A stretch of DNA of 56,085 bases. It comes from an uncultured Bacteroidales bacterium. Lineage in GTDB: Bacteria; Bacteroidota; Bacteroidia; Bacteroidales; UBA932. The stretch's first letter is position 1. Every line of letters begins with the position of its first letter. The notes below the pieces were generated by a model. It searched no databases, was not told where the DNA came from, and was given only the letters and a program-made list of their open reading frames with translations. The DNA is taken from positions 1 through 56,085 of the forward strand of contig CALVDR010000016.1 of assembly GCA_944326365.1 (NCBI GenBank), written 5' to 3'. Positions 46,817-55,691 of this stretch are shown here, piece by piece. The translations under genes and the position numbers were made by a program.

Positions 46817-47821
46817 ATGAAAAATTTCCTAAGCTATCTTTTCGTGACAGTTAAGGGGATCTGTATGGGAGCCGCCGATGTCATTCCAGGCGTCTCCGGC
46901 GGTACGATCGCCTTCATGACCGGAATTTACGAGGAACTTGTGGGTTCCATCAATTCAATCAACGGAAAAGCCGTAAAGCTCCTTTTTACCGGCAAATTCG
47001 GCCAGTTCTGGAAACACATAAACGGCAATTTCCTCCTTTCGCTTATCATCGGAATCATGATCAGCATCCTTTCCCTGGCCAAACTGATGCAGTATCTGCT
47101 GAATTATCAGCCGATACAGACCTGGGCTTTCTTTTTCGGGCTGATAGTGGCTTCGTCCATTTTCATCCTGAGAGGGATAAAAGGCTGGAAAGTCAATGAC
47201 TTCATAATGCTGGTCTTCGGTATTGTCCTGGGAGTGGTGGTCTGCACATTGTCTCCGACGGAGACACCCGACGGCCTGTGGTTCATATTCCTGTGCGGTG
47301 CCATTGCGATTTGCGCGATGATTCTTCCCGGCATTTCAGGAAGTTTCATCCTTCTGGTGCTCGGAAAGTATGAGTACATGATGAGCACATTGGCTGATAT
47401 CATTTCAGGCACCGGTAATTTCCTCGATTTCGTGACAGTCATCGTCTTCGTCATAGGTGCCGCTACCGGTATTATCGCGTTCTCGAAGTTCCTGCACTGG
47501 CTGCTCCAGCATTATCACAGGCAGACTCTTCTGGTGATGGCCGGTTTCATAATCGGTTCGCTTGTGAAGGTGTGGCCGTGGAGCGACCATGCGACTCTGG
47601 TCATGTCGCAGTATCCGGAACTGATGGCTCTGAATGATGCAGGGGGTCTGACAGAGGCTTTGGTGGAACAGCATTTCGCCATGATCGACATGCATGTGGG
47701 CGGAGCTGTCGCTTTCGCCTTGGTGGGTTTCTTCCTGGTGGTAGGGATAGAGATGGCGACCATGTTCATAGGAAAGAAACGTATGAAAGGGGAGTCTGCG
47801 GACGAGTCTGTAAAGGATTGA
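46817..47821 (+). CDS. DUF368 undecaprenyl-phosphate transporter (PopT-type)
   Basis: 334 residues from the ATG at 46817 (MKNFLSYLFVTVKGICMGAA); an upstream in-frame ATG at 46778 lies inside the previous gene. ADVIPGVSGGTIAFMTGIY and ILPGISGSFILLVLGKYEYM are the two inverted DUF368 signatures in a polytopic membrane protein. DUF368 proteins return undecaprenyl phosphate across the inner membrane for wall and surface-glycan synthesis. It converges with murI after 11 bp; both serve envelope synthesis. Confidence 0.92.
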   Translation: MKNFLSYLFVTVKGICMGAADVIPGVSGGTIAFMTGIYEELVGSINSINGKAVKLLFTGKFGQFWKHINGNFLLSLIIGIMISILSLAKLMQYLLNYQPIQTWAFFFGLIVASSIFILRGIKGWKVNDFIMLVFGIVLGVVVCTLSPTETPDGLWFIFLCGAIAICAMILPGISGSFILLVLGKYEYMMSTLADIISGTGNFLDFVTVIVFVIGAATGIIAFSKFLHWLLQHYHRQTLLVMAGFIIGSLVKVWPWSDHATLVMSQYPELMALNDAGGLTEALVEQHFAMIDMHVGGAVAFALVGFFLVVGIEMATMFIGKKRMKGESADESVKD

Positions 47822-47832
47822 CCCACCCACTC

Positions 47833-48609
47833 TTATAATTTCGAAACCAGTTTTTTAAGGATATTGTCCGGGCCGGAGGAAAGGAATTCCGAATGGCCCG
47901 GATTTTCTGTTACGGCACCTGAAGCGTCATTACAGTCCGGATTCCCGTGCAGGAGTCCTTCTTCCTGCATTACTTCCAGCAGATGTCTTGCCACTGCAGG
48001 TGCGGGATCTATGACAGTAACGCCTGGCCCAGCTATTTTCCTGATTACGTCAATAAGGAAAGGATAGTGGGTGCAGCCGAGCACTATCGTGTCGGCGCCT
48101 TCGTCAAGCAGAGGTTTCAGACTGTTCCTGACCACTTCTTCGGCATGCGGGCCGGATGTTTCCCCGCTTTCCACCAGTTCCACGAAACCCTGTCCGATAT
48201 GTTCTACCACTACCACGTCTCCGTGCATGGTGTCTCTCGTGTGACGGTATTTTTCAGCTTTCAGGGTTCCAGCTGTCGCCAGTACGCCTACCACTCCTGT
48301 TTTTGTCATGGCAACTGCCGGCTTTATAGCCGGTTCCATACCGATAAACCTGATCGGATATTCGGCGCGTAGTGTCGATATAGCCGCCGCCGTGGCAGTG
48401 TTGCAGGCTACCACTATGATGTCCGCCCCCTTGCTGATCAGTATTTCCGTGATTTCCCTGGCGCGTCCTGTGATATATTCTTTCGTCTTTTCTCCGTACG
48501 GGCAGTGCGCATTGTCTGCGTAGTAGACATAGTCTTCCCAAGGAAGAAGTTTTCTGATCTCCCTGTATACTGACAACCCTCCTATGCCCGAATCGAATAT
48601 CCCGATCAT
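47833..48609 (-). CDS. murI: Glutamate racemase
   Basis: 258 residues. IGIFDSGIGGLSVYREI and VVACNTATAAA supply the first catalytic Cys, and GCTHYPFLIDVI the second. It makes D-glutamate for peptidoglycan. A -7 box (TATATTTG, minus strand) at 48626-48633 lies just upstream of the ATG. Confidence 0.97.
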   Translation of the reverse strand: MIGIFDSGIGGLSVYREIRKLLPWEDYVYYADNAHCPYGEKTKEYITGRAREITEILISKGADIIVVACNTATAAAISTLRAEYPIRFIGMEPAIKPAVAMTKTGVVGVLATAGTLKAEKYRHTRDTMHGDVVVVEHIGQGFVELVESGETSGPHAEEVVRNSLKPLLDEGADTIVLGCTHYPFLIDVIRKIAGPGVTVIDPAPAVARHLLEVMQEEGLLHGNPDCNDASGAVTENPGHSEFLSSGPDNILKKLVSKL

Positions 48610-48625
48610 TATCGATGATTTTCGG

Positions 48626-48633
48626 CAAATATA
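48626..48633 (-). promoter_or_regulatory. -7 promoter box for murI
   Basis: TATATTTG on the minus strand fits TAnnTTTG and lies 16 bp upstream of the murI ATG, which would leave a very short leader. A second identical box within a repeated 12-mer is at 48714-48721. Confidence 0.55.
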
Positions 48634-48647
48634 CGCAGAAACCGAGA

Positions 48648-48680
48648 GTAAAGAAAATGAACTTGTTCGATTTTCTTTAC
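48648..48680. repeat. Inverted repeat in the murI-efflux gap
   Basis: GTAAAGAAAAT (48648-48658) pairs with ATTTTCTTTAC (48670-48680), and the loop contains an inner GAAC/GTTC pair. The segment is flanked by two direct copies of CGGCAAATATAC (48623-48634 and 48711-48722). Confidence 0.6.
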
Positions 48681-48724
48681 CGAGGTGCTACCGTATATGT
48701 GGCGCGACAGCGGCAAATATACTC

Positions 48725-48762
48725 AAAAAAATTGCGCCGGAGCGATGTGCCCGGCGCAATTT
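48725..48762 (-). terminator. Rho-independent terminator of the efflux operon
   Basis: A 12-bp perfect stem (AAATTGCGCCGG/CCGGCGCAATTT, 48729-48740 with 48751-48762) and 10-base loop is followed on the leftward transcript by a run of about seven Ts. It lies 20 bp after the stop of the outer-membrane factor gene. Confidence 0.93.
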
Positions 48763-48782
48763 CAATTATCCGGAATTTCCCT

Positions 48783-50165
48783 TTATTCCTTTCCTCCTCC
48801 GAGAGCCTTGTACAAGGTCACGATGTAGGACAACTGGTTGTATTTGTCGGATACGACACTCAGCTGGGCATTCAGCAGAGACTGCTGCGCTGTCAGGAGT
48901 TCCAGATATGATCCGTAGGCGGATTTCTTGTAGAGCAGATCAGCTGTCTTTACAGTCCTTTCCAGATCCACGCACTGAGCCTGATGCTTCTCCAGCATGA
49001 TGCCGGCTGTCTCGATGGCGAACAAGGCATCATTCACTTCCTGTCCGGCGTTGAGAATGGTCTGCTTGTAGTTCAGCTTCGCTATCTCTTCTTCAGCCTT
49101 TGAGATGCGGAGGTTCGATCTCAGCTGGCCCTGGTTGAATACAGGCTGTGCAAGCTGTGCCACAGCGTTCAGAAGCACGCCTGCAGGGTTTGCAACCGCC
49201 TGTCCGAGACTGTTTGTCCATCCTGCGCTTCCCGAAAGGGTGAGTTTCGGATAGAAGGCTGATCTGGCCTGATTGGTCGTGTAGTATGCCGCTGCCAGAG
49301 CCATCTCTGCCTGATATACGTCAGGCCTGTTTGACAGGAGCTGGAGAGGAATTCCCACGCTGAGTGTCGAGTCAGGAAGTTCCTGCTCTGCCAGCGTGCT
49401 CCTTTCGATGGTTCCGGATACTCTTCCGAGCAGGGAGCAGAGTGCGTTTTCAGTCTCTTTCTGCTGCTGTTTGAGCTGGGCGTTCGAAGCTTCGAGGCCG
49501 TAGAGGTTTGCACGGGCCTGAGTCACAGCGTTCTCGTTCACTGTGCCTACTCTCATCTGTGCCTCAAGAGTCCTTACCTGCTCTCTCCAGATGACTACGC
49601 TTTCATCGCTTATCCTTACCTGCTCATCCATCATCAGGAGGGCATAGTAGCTGGTGGCGATGGTCGCTATTATCTGCGACTGTACTGCCTGTCTGTAGGC
49701 ATCCTGCTGCAGCAGTGTGGCCTGCGCCTCCCTCTTGGCGTTCAGAAGCGAACCGAAAAGGTCGATGTCCCAGCTGACAGCACCGCCGAGGTTGTAGCCG
49801 AAAGTGGCCTTGTTCCCGTCAATGCTGGAAACGGAGCCTTGCGGTGACAGGTTCAGAGACGGGGAGTATGCCCATCTGGCTGCGTAGAGTCCGTCCTGTG
49901 CCTGCTGTACCCTGAGTATCGCTGTCTGCAGGTCCGTATTGTGCACGAGACCGGAGTCGATCAGGTCTTTCAGATACGGGTCGGTGAACAGCTCTTCCCA
50001 CGGCATGGAGCCGAATGAAACGGTGTCTTCCGGGTTTGCTATCAGTTCTGACCGGTACAGGCTGTCCACGTTTACCTGAATGTCTTCAGGCCTGTGGTAC
50101 TTGCGGTAGATGGAGCAGCTGCTGGCCATCACCGCTATCATTGCGAATAATATTACTTTTCTCAT
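48783..50165 (-). CDS. Outer-membrane efflux lipoprotein (TolC/OprM family)
   Basis: 460 residues. The lipobox (MASSC, Cys17) is typical of the NodT/OprM group. Two OEP repeats of long helices (for example AVQSQIIATIATSYYALLMM and TADLLYKKSAYGSYLELLTA) make the periplasmic tunnel; LSNRPDVYQAEMALAAAYYT is a family block. It is the exit duct for the RND pump. Its ATG overlaps the pump gene's stop by 4 bp, so the two are coupled, and the terminator follows. Confidence 0.95.
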   Translation of the reverse strand: MRKVILFAMIAVMASSCSIYRKYHRPEDIQVNVDSLYRSELIANPEDTVSFGSMPWEELFTDPYLKDLIDSGLVHNTDLQTAILRVQQAQDGLYAARWAYSPSLNLSPQGSVSSIDGNKATFGYNLGGAVSWDIDLFGSLLNAKREAQATLLQQDAYRQAVQSQIIATIATSYYALLMMDEQVRISDESVVIWREQVRTLEAQMRVGTVNENAVTQARANLYGLEASNAQLKQQQKETENALCSLLGRVSGTIERSTLAEQELPDSTLSVGIPLQLLSNRPDVYQAEMALAAAYYTTNQARSAFYPKLTLSGSAGWTNSLGQAVANPAGVLLNAVAQLAQPVFNQGQLRSNLRISKAEEEIAKLNYKQTILNAGQEVNDALFAIETAGIMLEKHQAQCVDLERTVKTADLLYKKSAYGSYLELLTAQQSLLNAQLSVVSDKYNQLSYIVTLYKALGGGKE

Positions 50166-53100
50166 ATCTCACTCTCCTCTAACTCCCTGTCCTCTCTTCT
50201 CTTGCCCATGACTTTCTCTTCAATGTACTGGAATACCACGAAGAACATAGGCGTGATGAACAGCAGGGCAATGGTTCCGATTATCATACCTCCGACGACA
50301 CCTACACCGAGTGACTGGTTACCGTTAGCACCTACACCTGATGCCGTGACGAGCGGAAGCATACCGAATATCATCGTGAGCACTGTCATGAGGATAGGCC
50401 TCAGTCTGACTCCTGCAGCTGCTACCGCCGCATGGCTCAGTGACATGCCTTGCTTTCTTCTCTCAGTGGCGAACTCCGTGATCAGGATGGCCGTCTTCGA
50501 GAGCAGACCTATCAGCATGACGACACCGATCTGCATGTAGATGTTGCTTTCCAGTCCCCACATCCTGGCGAACAGGAAGCTTCCCATGATACCGAACGGC
50601 ACGGAGCAGATGACCGCGAACGGCAGGAACAGACTCTCGTACAGACCGCAGAGGATCAGGTAAATGAAGACGATGGCTATGATATAGATGATGGTGGTCG
50701 AGTGCGACTCTGCCAGTTCGGCCTCTTCCCTGGTCATGCTGGAGAACTCATAGCCGAATCCTGTAGGGAGTGCAGTCTTGGACACTTCCTGGATGGCTGC
50801 GATGATGTCTCCTGAGCTGTAGCCTTCGGCAGGCATACCCTGTACGGTGATGGACGGGAACATGTTGAACCTGTCGAGGTTTTCCGCACCGTATGTCTTG
50901 GTCAGCGTGATGAACTGGCTGACAGGCGCCATTCCGGACGGAGTCTTCACATAAATATTGTCCAGAGCCTGCATGTCATCCCTGTATTCAGGCTTGGCCT
51001 GGAGCATGACACGGTACATCTTCGTGAACCTGTTGAAGTTCGAAGCGTACATACTTCCGAGGTAGCCCTGCATGACTGAAAGTACCTGGTCGCTGGTGAT
51101 ACCTGCTCGCTGGCACTGTGCAGCATCCACATCCACCTTGTATTGAGGGAAGTTCGCACTGAACGAAGTATATGCCATCTGTATCTCAGGTCTCTTGTTC
51201 AGCTCGTCGATGAAGCCCTGTGTCACGTCGAACAGTGTACCCATACCTTTTCCGGACCTGTCCTGCAGAGTCACGAAGAAGGAGTTACCTGTACCGTAAC
51301 CGGAAATCATAGGCGGAGCGAAGACGAAGATCTGCGCATTCTTGATATGGGCTGTACGCGCGTATATCATGTTGGATACTGCAGTGTTGCTGTTCTCCTT
51401 TCCAGGACGTTCGTCCCATGGCTTGAGCTTGATGATCATCATACCGTGGGATGCTCCCGAACCGCTGAAGCTGAAGCCGGATACCTGGTTGTAGACGAGT
51501 ATCTGAGGCAGGTCCTTGATGCTGTTGGCCACTTCGTCAAGGGCTTTTGTAGTCTCATGAAGTGTACTTCCAGGGACGGCATCCACGCTGACGAAGAGCG
51601 TACCCATATCCTCGTTAGGCACGAGCGAAGTCTTGCTGGTGCTCATCAGGTACATCAGTACGCCGACAGCTGCTATCAGAATCAGGCCGGCAGCCCATTT
51701 GTTCCTGATGAAGAAAGTCACGCCATGCTTGTATTTCTTCGACATGCTCTGGAATGCGGCATCGAACGCTATCCTGAACCGAGTCGAGAACTGTTTCGGT
51801 TTTTCGCCAGGTTTTACTTCCTCGTTCGGTTTGAGGATGAGGGCGCACATCGCAGGCGAGAATGTCAGGGCGTTGACAGCGGAAAGACCCACTGCCACTG
51901 CCATGGTCAGACCGAACTGCGTATAGAATACTCCGGAGGTACCGCTCATGAACGATACCGGGATGAACACTGCCATGAAGACGAGTGTGGAAGTCACGAT
52001 GGCGGAAGAAATGCCGTTTACGGCATCCACCGTAGCCTTGTACGGCGACTTGTATCCGGCATCGAACTTCGCCTGAACAGCCTCCACGACGATGATGGCG
52101 TCATCGACTATGGTTCCGATCGCCAGCACGAGAGCGAACAGGGTCAGGAGGTTGATACTGAAGCCTGCAACGATCAGGAAGGCGAATGTACCTATCAGCG
52201 CCACGAATATACCCAGGGTAGGGATGATGGTGGCCCTGATGTTCTGCAGGAAGACAAGCACTACGAGCACTACCAGCAGGATGGCTTCCAGCAGGGTCTT
52301 GATCACCTCGTGGATGGAAGCGTCGAGGAAGTCTTTCGTACTCATGATATCCACGAGCACGATGCCCTTAGGCAGATTTTCCCTTACCTCCGAGAGATAG
52401 GTGTCTATCTCGTTGATGATTTCGTTTGCGTTACTTCCTGAAGTCTGGTTGATCATACACTGCACGCCCGGTGCACCCATCACTTTTCCTGAATACGAGT
52501 AGCTTACCGCTCCGAGTTCGATATCGGCCACATCTTTCATCCTGATGATGCTTCCGTCAGGAAGAGCCTTGATGACGATGTCTCCGAATTCCTCTTCCGT
52601 GCTCAGACGGCCCCTGTATTTCAGGGTGTACTGGAAAACGTTTTCGGAATCCTCTCCGATCGAACCGGTCGAAGCCTCGATGTTCTGGCTGGAGAGAGCT
52701 GCCGATATGTCAGACGGCTGGAGTCCGTACTGTGCCATGATATCCGGCTTCATCCAGATACGCATCGCATAGTCACCGCCCATCACGTTCGCCTCACCGA
52801 CACCGGAGATACGCTGGATCTCAGGCTTGATGTTGATGGACATGTAGTTCGTGAGGAATGTCTCGTCGTATGTGCCGTCCGGACTGTACAGAGCGAAGAT
52901 TTTCAGTGTACTGCTCTGTCTTTTCATGGTCTCGACACCGACTCTGGTTACCTCTGCCGGCAGAAGTGAAGTGGCGCGTGAAACCCTGTTCTGCACGTTC
53001 ACCGCCGCCATGTCAGGGTCAGTCCCCTGCTTGAAATAGATACTGATGGATGCACTTCCGGAGTTACTTGCGGATGATTCCATGTATGTCATGTTCTCCA

Positions 53101-53317
53101 CACCGTTTATGGCCTCCTCCAGAGGTACGATCACACTGTTCTGCACTGCCTCGGCGTTCGCACCGCTGTACGTGGTGCTTACCCTTACGGTAGGCGGCGC
53201 GATGTCAGGATACTGCTCCACCGGCAGGCTGACAAGGCCTATCAGTCCGAGCAATACTATGACCACCGAAATGACGACAGACAGGATAGGTCTGTCTATG
53301 AAATATTTAAGATTCAT
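50162..53317 (-). CDS. RND efflux pump, HAE1/AcrB type
   Basis: 1051 residues, full length. It starts MNLKYFIDRPILSVVISVVI with the first membrane segment and the block LPVEQYPDIAPPTVRVSTTY. The proton-relay Asp-Asp pair lies in AIGTIVDDAIIVVEA. The second half repeats the layout, with GLESNIYMQIGVVMLIGLLS and ending near GIMIGTIALLFI-like helices. Hydrophobic or amphipathic drugs and bile-type compounds are usual substrates of the family; the substrate here is unknown. It lies 3 bp after the adaptor gene. Confidence 0.97.
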   Translation of the reverse strand: MNLKYFIDRPILSVVISVVIVLLGLIGLVSLPVEQYPDIAPPTVRVSTTYSGANAEAVQNSVIVPLEEAINGVENMTYMESSASNSGSASISIYFKQGTDPDMAAVNVQNRVSRATSLLPAEVTRVGVETMKRQSSTLKIFALYSPDGTYDETFLTNYMSINIKPEIQRISGVGEANVMGGDYAMRIWMKPDIMAQYGLQPSDISAALSSQNIEASTGSIGEDSENVFQYTLKYRGRLSTEEEFGDIVIKALPDGSIIRMKDVADIELGAVSYSYSGKVMGAPGVQCMINQTSGSNANEIINEIDTYLSEVRENLPKGIVLVDIMSTKDFLDASIHEVIKTLLEAILLVVLVVLVFLQNIRATIIPTLGIFVALIGTFAFLIVAGFSINLLTLFALVLAIGTIVDDAIIVVEAVQAKFDAGYKSPYKATVDAVNGISSAIVTSTLVFMAVFIPVSFMSGTSGVFYTQFGLTMAVAVGLSAVNALTFSPAMCALILKPNEEVKPGEKPKQFSTRFRIAFDAAFQSMSKKYKHGVTFFIRNKWAAGLILIAAVGVLMYLMSTSKTSLVPNEDMGTLFVSVDAVPGSTLHETTKALDEVANSIKDLPQILVYNQVSGFSFSGSGASHGMMIIKLKPWDERPGKENSNTAVSNMIYARTAHIKNAQIFVFAPPMISGYGTGNSFFVTLQDRSGKGMGTLFDVTQGFIDELNKRPEIQMAYTSFSANFPQYKVDVDAAQCQRAGITSDQVLSVMQGYLGSMYASNFNRFTKMYRVMLQAKPEYRDDMQALDNIYVKTPSGMAPVSQFITLTKTYGAENLDRFNMFPSITVQGMPAEGYSSGDIIAAIQEVSKTALPTGFGYEFSSMTREEAELAESHSTTIIYIIAIVFIYLILCGLYESLFLPFAVICSVPFGIMGSFLFARMWGLESNIYMQIGVVMLIGLLSKTAILITEFATERRKQGMSLSHAAVAAAGVRLRPILMTVLTMIFGMLPLVTASGVGANGNQSLGVGVVGGMIIGTIALLFITPMFFVVFQYIEEKVMGKRREDRELEESEI

Positions 53318-53320
53318 CTT

Positions 53321-54472
53321 TTATTCTCCTTCTTTTTCTCCGGCAGTTTCTTCAGCAGAGGCTTTCTGCTGTGTTTTTGCGGCATCGGTCACGTATGTAC
53401 CCTCTCTGAGCAGTCCTGCTCCGGTAGCCACGATGACATCTCCGGCCTCCAGACCGCTTTCCACGATGTATTCCTTGCCGTTATTGATGCCGAATACAGT
53501 GATCATGGCGGATGTGGCCTTTCCGTCCACTACCTTATAAGCGAAAATCTTGTCCTGGATCTCGAAAGTAGCCTCCTGAGGGATGACCAGGCAGTTCTCC
53601 CGGTAATACGGAATGGAAATAGTCGCGCTGCTGCCGTTTATCAGCAGGCCCTGAGGGTTGTCGAAGACAGCCCTTACGCGCACGACGGAATTCTCCACGA
53701 TACCGCTGATGGCATCGATCTTACCTGTGGCTCCGTATGTGGATCCGTCGCTGAGAATCAGGGATACAGGCGGATAGGAAGCGATGGTCTTCTCGATGGA
53801 CCCGTACTGCTTGATGAGCCTGAGGGCTTCCTTCTCTGTAAGCGAAAAATATGCATACATTTTGGAGTTGTCAGTCACTGTGATGAGCGGTTCTGCCATG
53901 CCAGAACTTACGAGTGTTCCGACACGGATGGAAGTCATGCCTGCCACACCGGTCACCGGGCTGGTCACCTTGGCGAATGAAAGATTGTTCGCGGCACTCA
54001 CTTCCTGGGCCTTTGCCTGTGCGAGCGCGGCCTTTGCACTCAGATACGAATTTCTGGAAGTCTGCAGCTCGAAATCGGAAATCACGTTTTCCTTGTACAG
54101 TTCCTCCTGGCCTTCAAGAGTAAGTTTTGAAGTGGCTTCCTGTGCTTCTGCAGTAGCTACAGCGGCCTTTGCCTGCTCGTAGGTGGCGGCATAAGGAATG
54201 GTATCGATGATGAACAGAGTTTCACCTTTTTTCACGTTCGCGCCCTCTTTCACGAGCACGTCAGTGATGAATCCTGACACCTGCGGACGGACTTCCACAT
54301 ACTGCTTGCCTTCAAGCACGGTGGAATAAGTCGTGGAAAGTGTCCTGTTTTCTGTGGTCAGCGTAAGCAGCGGATACGCGCTGGCCTGAGGCTGGCGGTT
54401 CACTTCTTCCTTGCAGGAAACCAACCCCGCGAGCAGGCACAGCCCTGGAATAAAAACTTTCAATACTTTCAT
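53321..54472 (-). CDS. RND periplasmic adaptor lipoprotein (membrane-fusion protein)
   Basis: 383 residues. The lipobox (GLVSC, Cys20) anchors it in the inner membrane. A beta-barrel/lipoyl segment (EVRPQVSGFITDVLVKEGAN) is followed by the alpha-hairpin (AAVATAEAQEATSKLTLEGQ onward), the second lipoyl half (AKVTSPVTGVAGMTSIRVGT) and the C-terminal barrel. It joins the pump to the outer-membrane duct. It is the first gene of the efflux operon and divergent from the AraC-type regulator, with a 337-bp shared upstream region. Confidence 0.96.
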   Translation of the reverse strand: MKVLKVFIPGLCLLAGLVSCKEEVNRQPQASAYPLLTLTTENRTLSTTYSTVLEGKQYVEVRPQVSGFITDVLVKEGANVKKGETLFIIDTIPYAATYEQAKAAVATAEAQEATSKLTLEGQEELYKENVISDFELQTSRNSYLSAKAALAQAKAQEVSAANNLSFAKVTSPVTGVAGMTSIRVGTLVSSGMAEPLITVTDNSKMYAYFSLTEKEALRLIKQYGSIEKTIASYPPVSLILSDGSTYGATGKIDAISGIVENSVVRVRAVFDNPQGLLINGSSATISIPYYRENCLVIPQEATFEIQDKIFAYKVVDGKATSAMITVFGINNGKEYIVESGLEAGDVIVATGAGLLREGTYVTDAAKTQQKASAEETAGEKEGE

Positions 54473-54809
54473 CTTTATTATTATTAATATATTGTATAAT
54501 CTTTTTGTTTTTTATCGGCCTCCGGCCAATTTTTCTGACCTTTACGGTCAATTCCTGATTGGCCGTGGACGGCCAATATCGTTGTCTTTCTGTCTGTTAG
54601 GACCGTTTCATTGCCGTCAGGCAGACTTGTCGGATGCCGTAATCCGTATGCCGAAATTTTTGCAGGTGCAAAAATACCTCAATACTTTCATAAGGTATTT
54701 GTAAAAATGTCGTATTTATTTGTAAATTTGTCACATCCGGACTCGAAATTTCGTCCGGAGTACGGAATATTTGTCTGAATGGGACAGTATTTGTGTAAAT
54801 GACACATAC
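54473..54809. promoter_or_regulatory. Divergent regulatory region between the efflux operon and the AraC-type gene
   Basis: 337 bp without a gene. It holds inverted repeats: GGCC-N3-GGCC (54517-54527), TGACC-N5-GGTCA (54536-54550), a 20-bp near-perfect palindrome ATTGGCCGT-GG-ACGGCCAAT (54558-54577), and a CCGGAC...GTCCGG pair flanking CGAAATTTCG near 54735-54765. A series of TTTGT motifs precedes the AraC-type ATG. These are good candidates for operators shared by both directions, but no site is proven. Confidence 0.55.
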
Positions 54810-55691
54810 ATGAAGACGCTTAATATGCAACAACTGTGCTCATTCGCACAGGATGACCAGAAAATAGACGGAAAATTCGTTCTGCTTACGGCAAATGATG
54901 CCGCCATGCTGCAGAAATTCCGTGTAATAGGATGCAGGGTCATGCTGCTGGTCTTTTCAGGTACGGTGGAAGCCGAGGTGAATGGCAAGAGTGTGGCTAT
55001 GGAAAGATGTGATTTTCTGGATATTCTGGAAGGGACAAGTTTCAGCCTGTCGTCTGGCAGCCCGGATATGGATTTCTACTGTGTCCTGACTTCGCGCGAG
55101 TTTATAGTGGAAGTGCTTCAGAATATCGTTCCGGGTCCGAAGGATTATTTTTCCCTTCTGCTTCTGAATCCTGTCCTTCGCCTGACGGCCAGTGCCACGT
55201 CCAAACTTTTCAAGCAGCTTCGTCTGATTGATGACATGCTGGGTGATCTGAACCACAATTACAGGACGGAGATGGTACGCACTTATTTCAAGGCGTTTGC
55301 TCTGGAACTGGGAAATCTGCTTATCAGGGAGCAGCATCTTCCTGCGCTTGACAAGCAGACCCTTGCTGTAAAGGATACCTTGATGGCCAATTTCATGGAT
55401 CTGGTGTGGAAGAATTTCAGGGAGAGACGGGAGGTATCCTTCTATGCGAAGGAGCTTTGCGTGTCGACCAAGCATCTGGCCCGCGTGGTGAAGTCCTGCA
55501 CCGGGAAGACTCCGCATGAGGTGATAGATGCGGAAGTGCTGGGCCTGGCCATACAGCTTCTGAAGAACGAGGAGATTCTGGTGCAGCAGGTGGCAGACAT
55601 CCTCCATTTCACCGACCAGGCGGCTTTTTCGAAATTTTTCAAGAAATATATCAAGATGTCCCCGTCGGAATACAGGAGGAATATCGACTGA
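54810..55691 (+). CDS. AraC-family transcriptional regulator
   Basis: 293 residues from the ATG at 54810 (MKTLNMQQLCSFAQ); an upstream TTG frame is not used. The N-terminal ~150 residues form a cupin-like sensing domain (ALRLLVFSGTVEAEVNGKS-like strand; FSLSSGSPDMDFYCVL). The C-terminal ~100 residues are two helix-turn-helix units: REVSFYAKELCVSTKHLARV and VADILHFTDQAAFSKFFKKY, ending MSPSEYRRNID. It is divergent from the RND operon and is its likely regulator; the ligand is unknown. Confidence 0.93.
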   Translation: MKTLNMQQLCSFAQDDQKIDGKFVLLTANDAAMLQKFRVIGCRVMLLVFSGTVEAEVNGKSVAMERCDFLDILEGTSFSLSSGSPDMDFYCVLTSREFIVEVLQNIVPGPKDYFSLLLLNPVLRLTASATSKLFKQLRLIDDMLGDLNHNYRTEMVRTYFKAFALELGNLLIREQHLPALDKQTLAVKDTLMANFMDLVWKNFRERREVSFYAKELCVSTKHLARVVKSCTGKTPHEVIDAEVLGLAIQLLKNEEILVQQVADILHFTDQAAFSKFFKKYIKMSPSEYRRNID

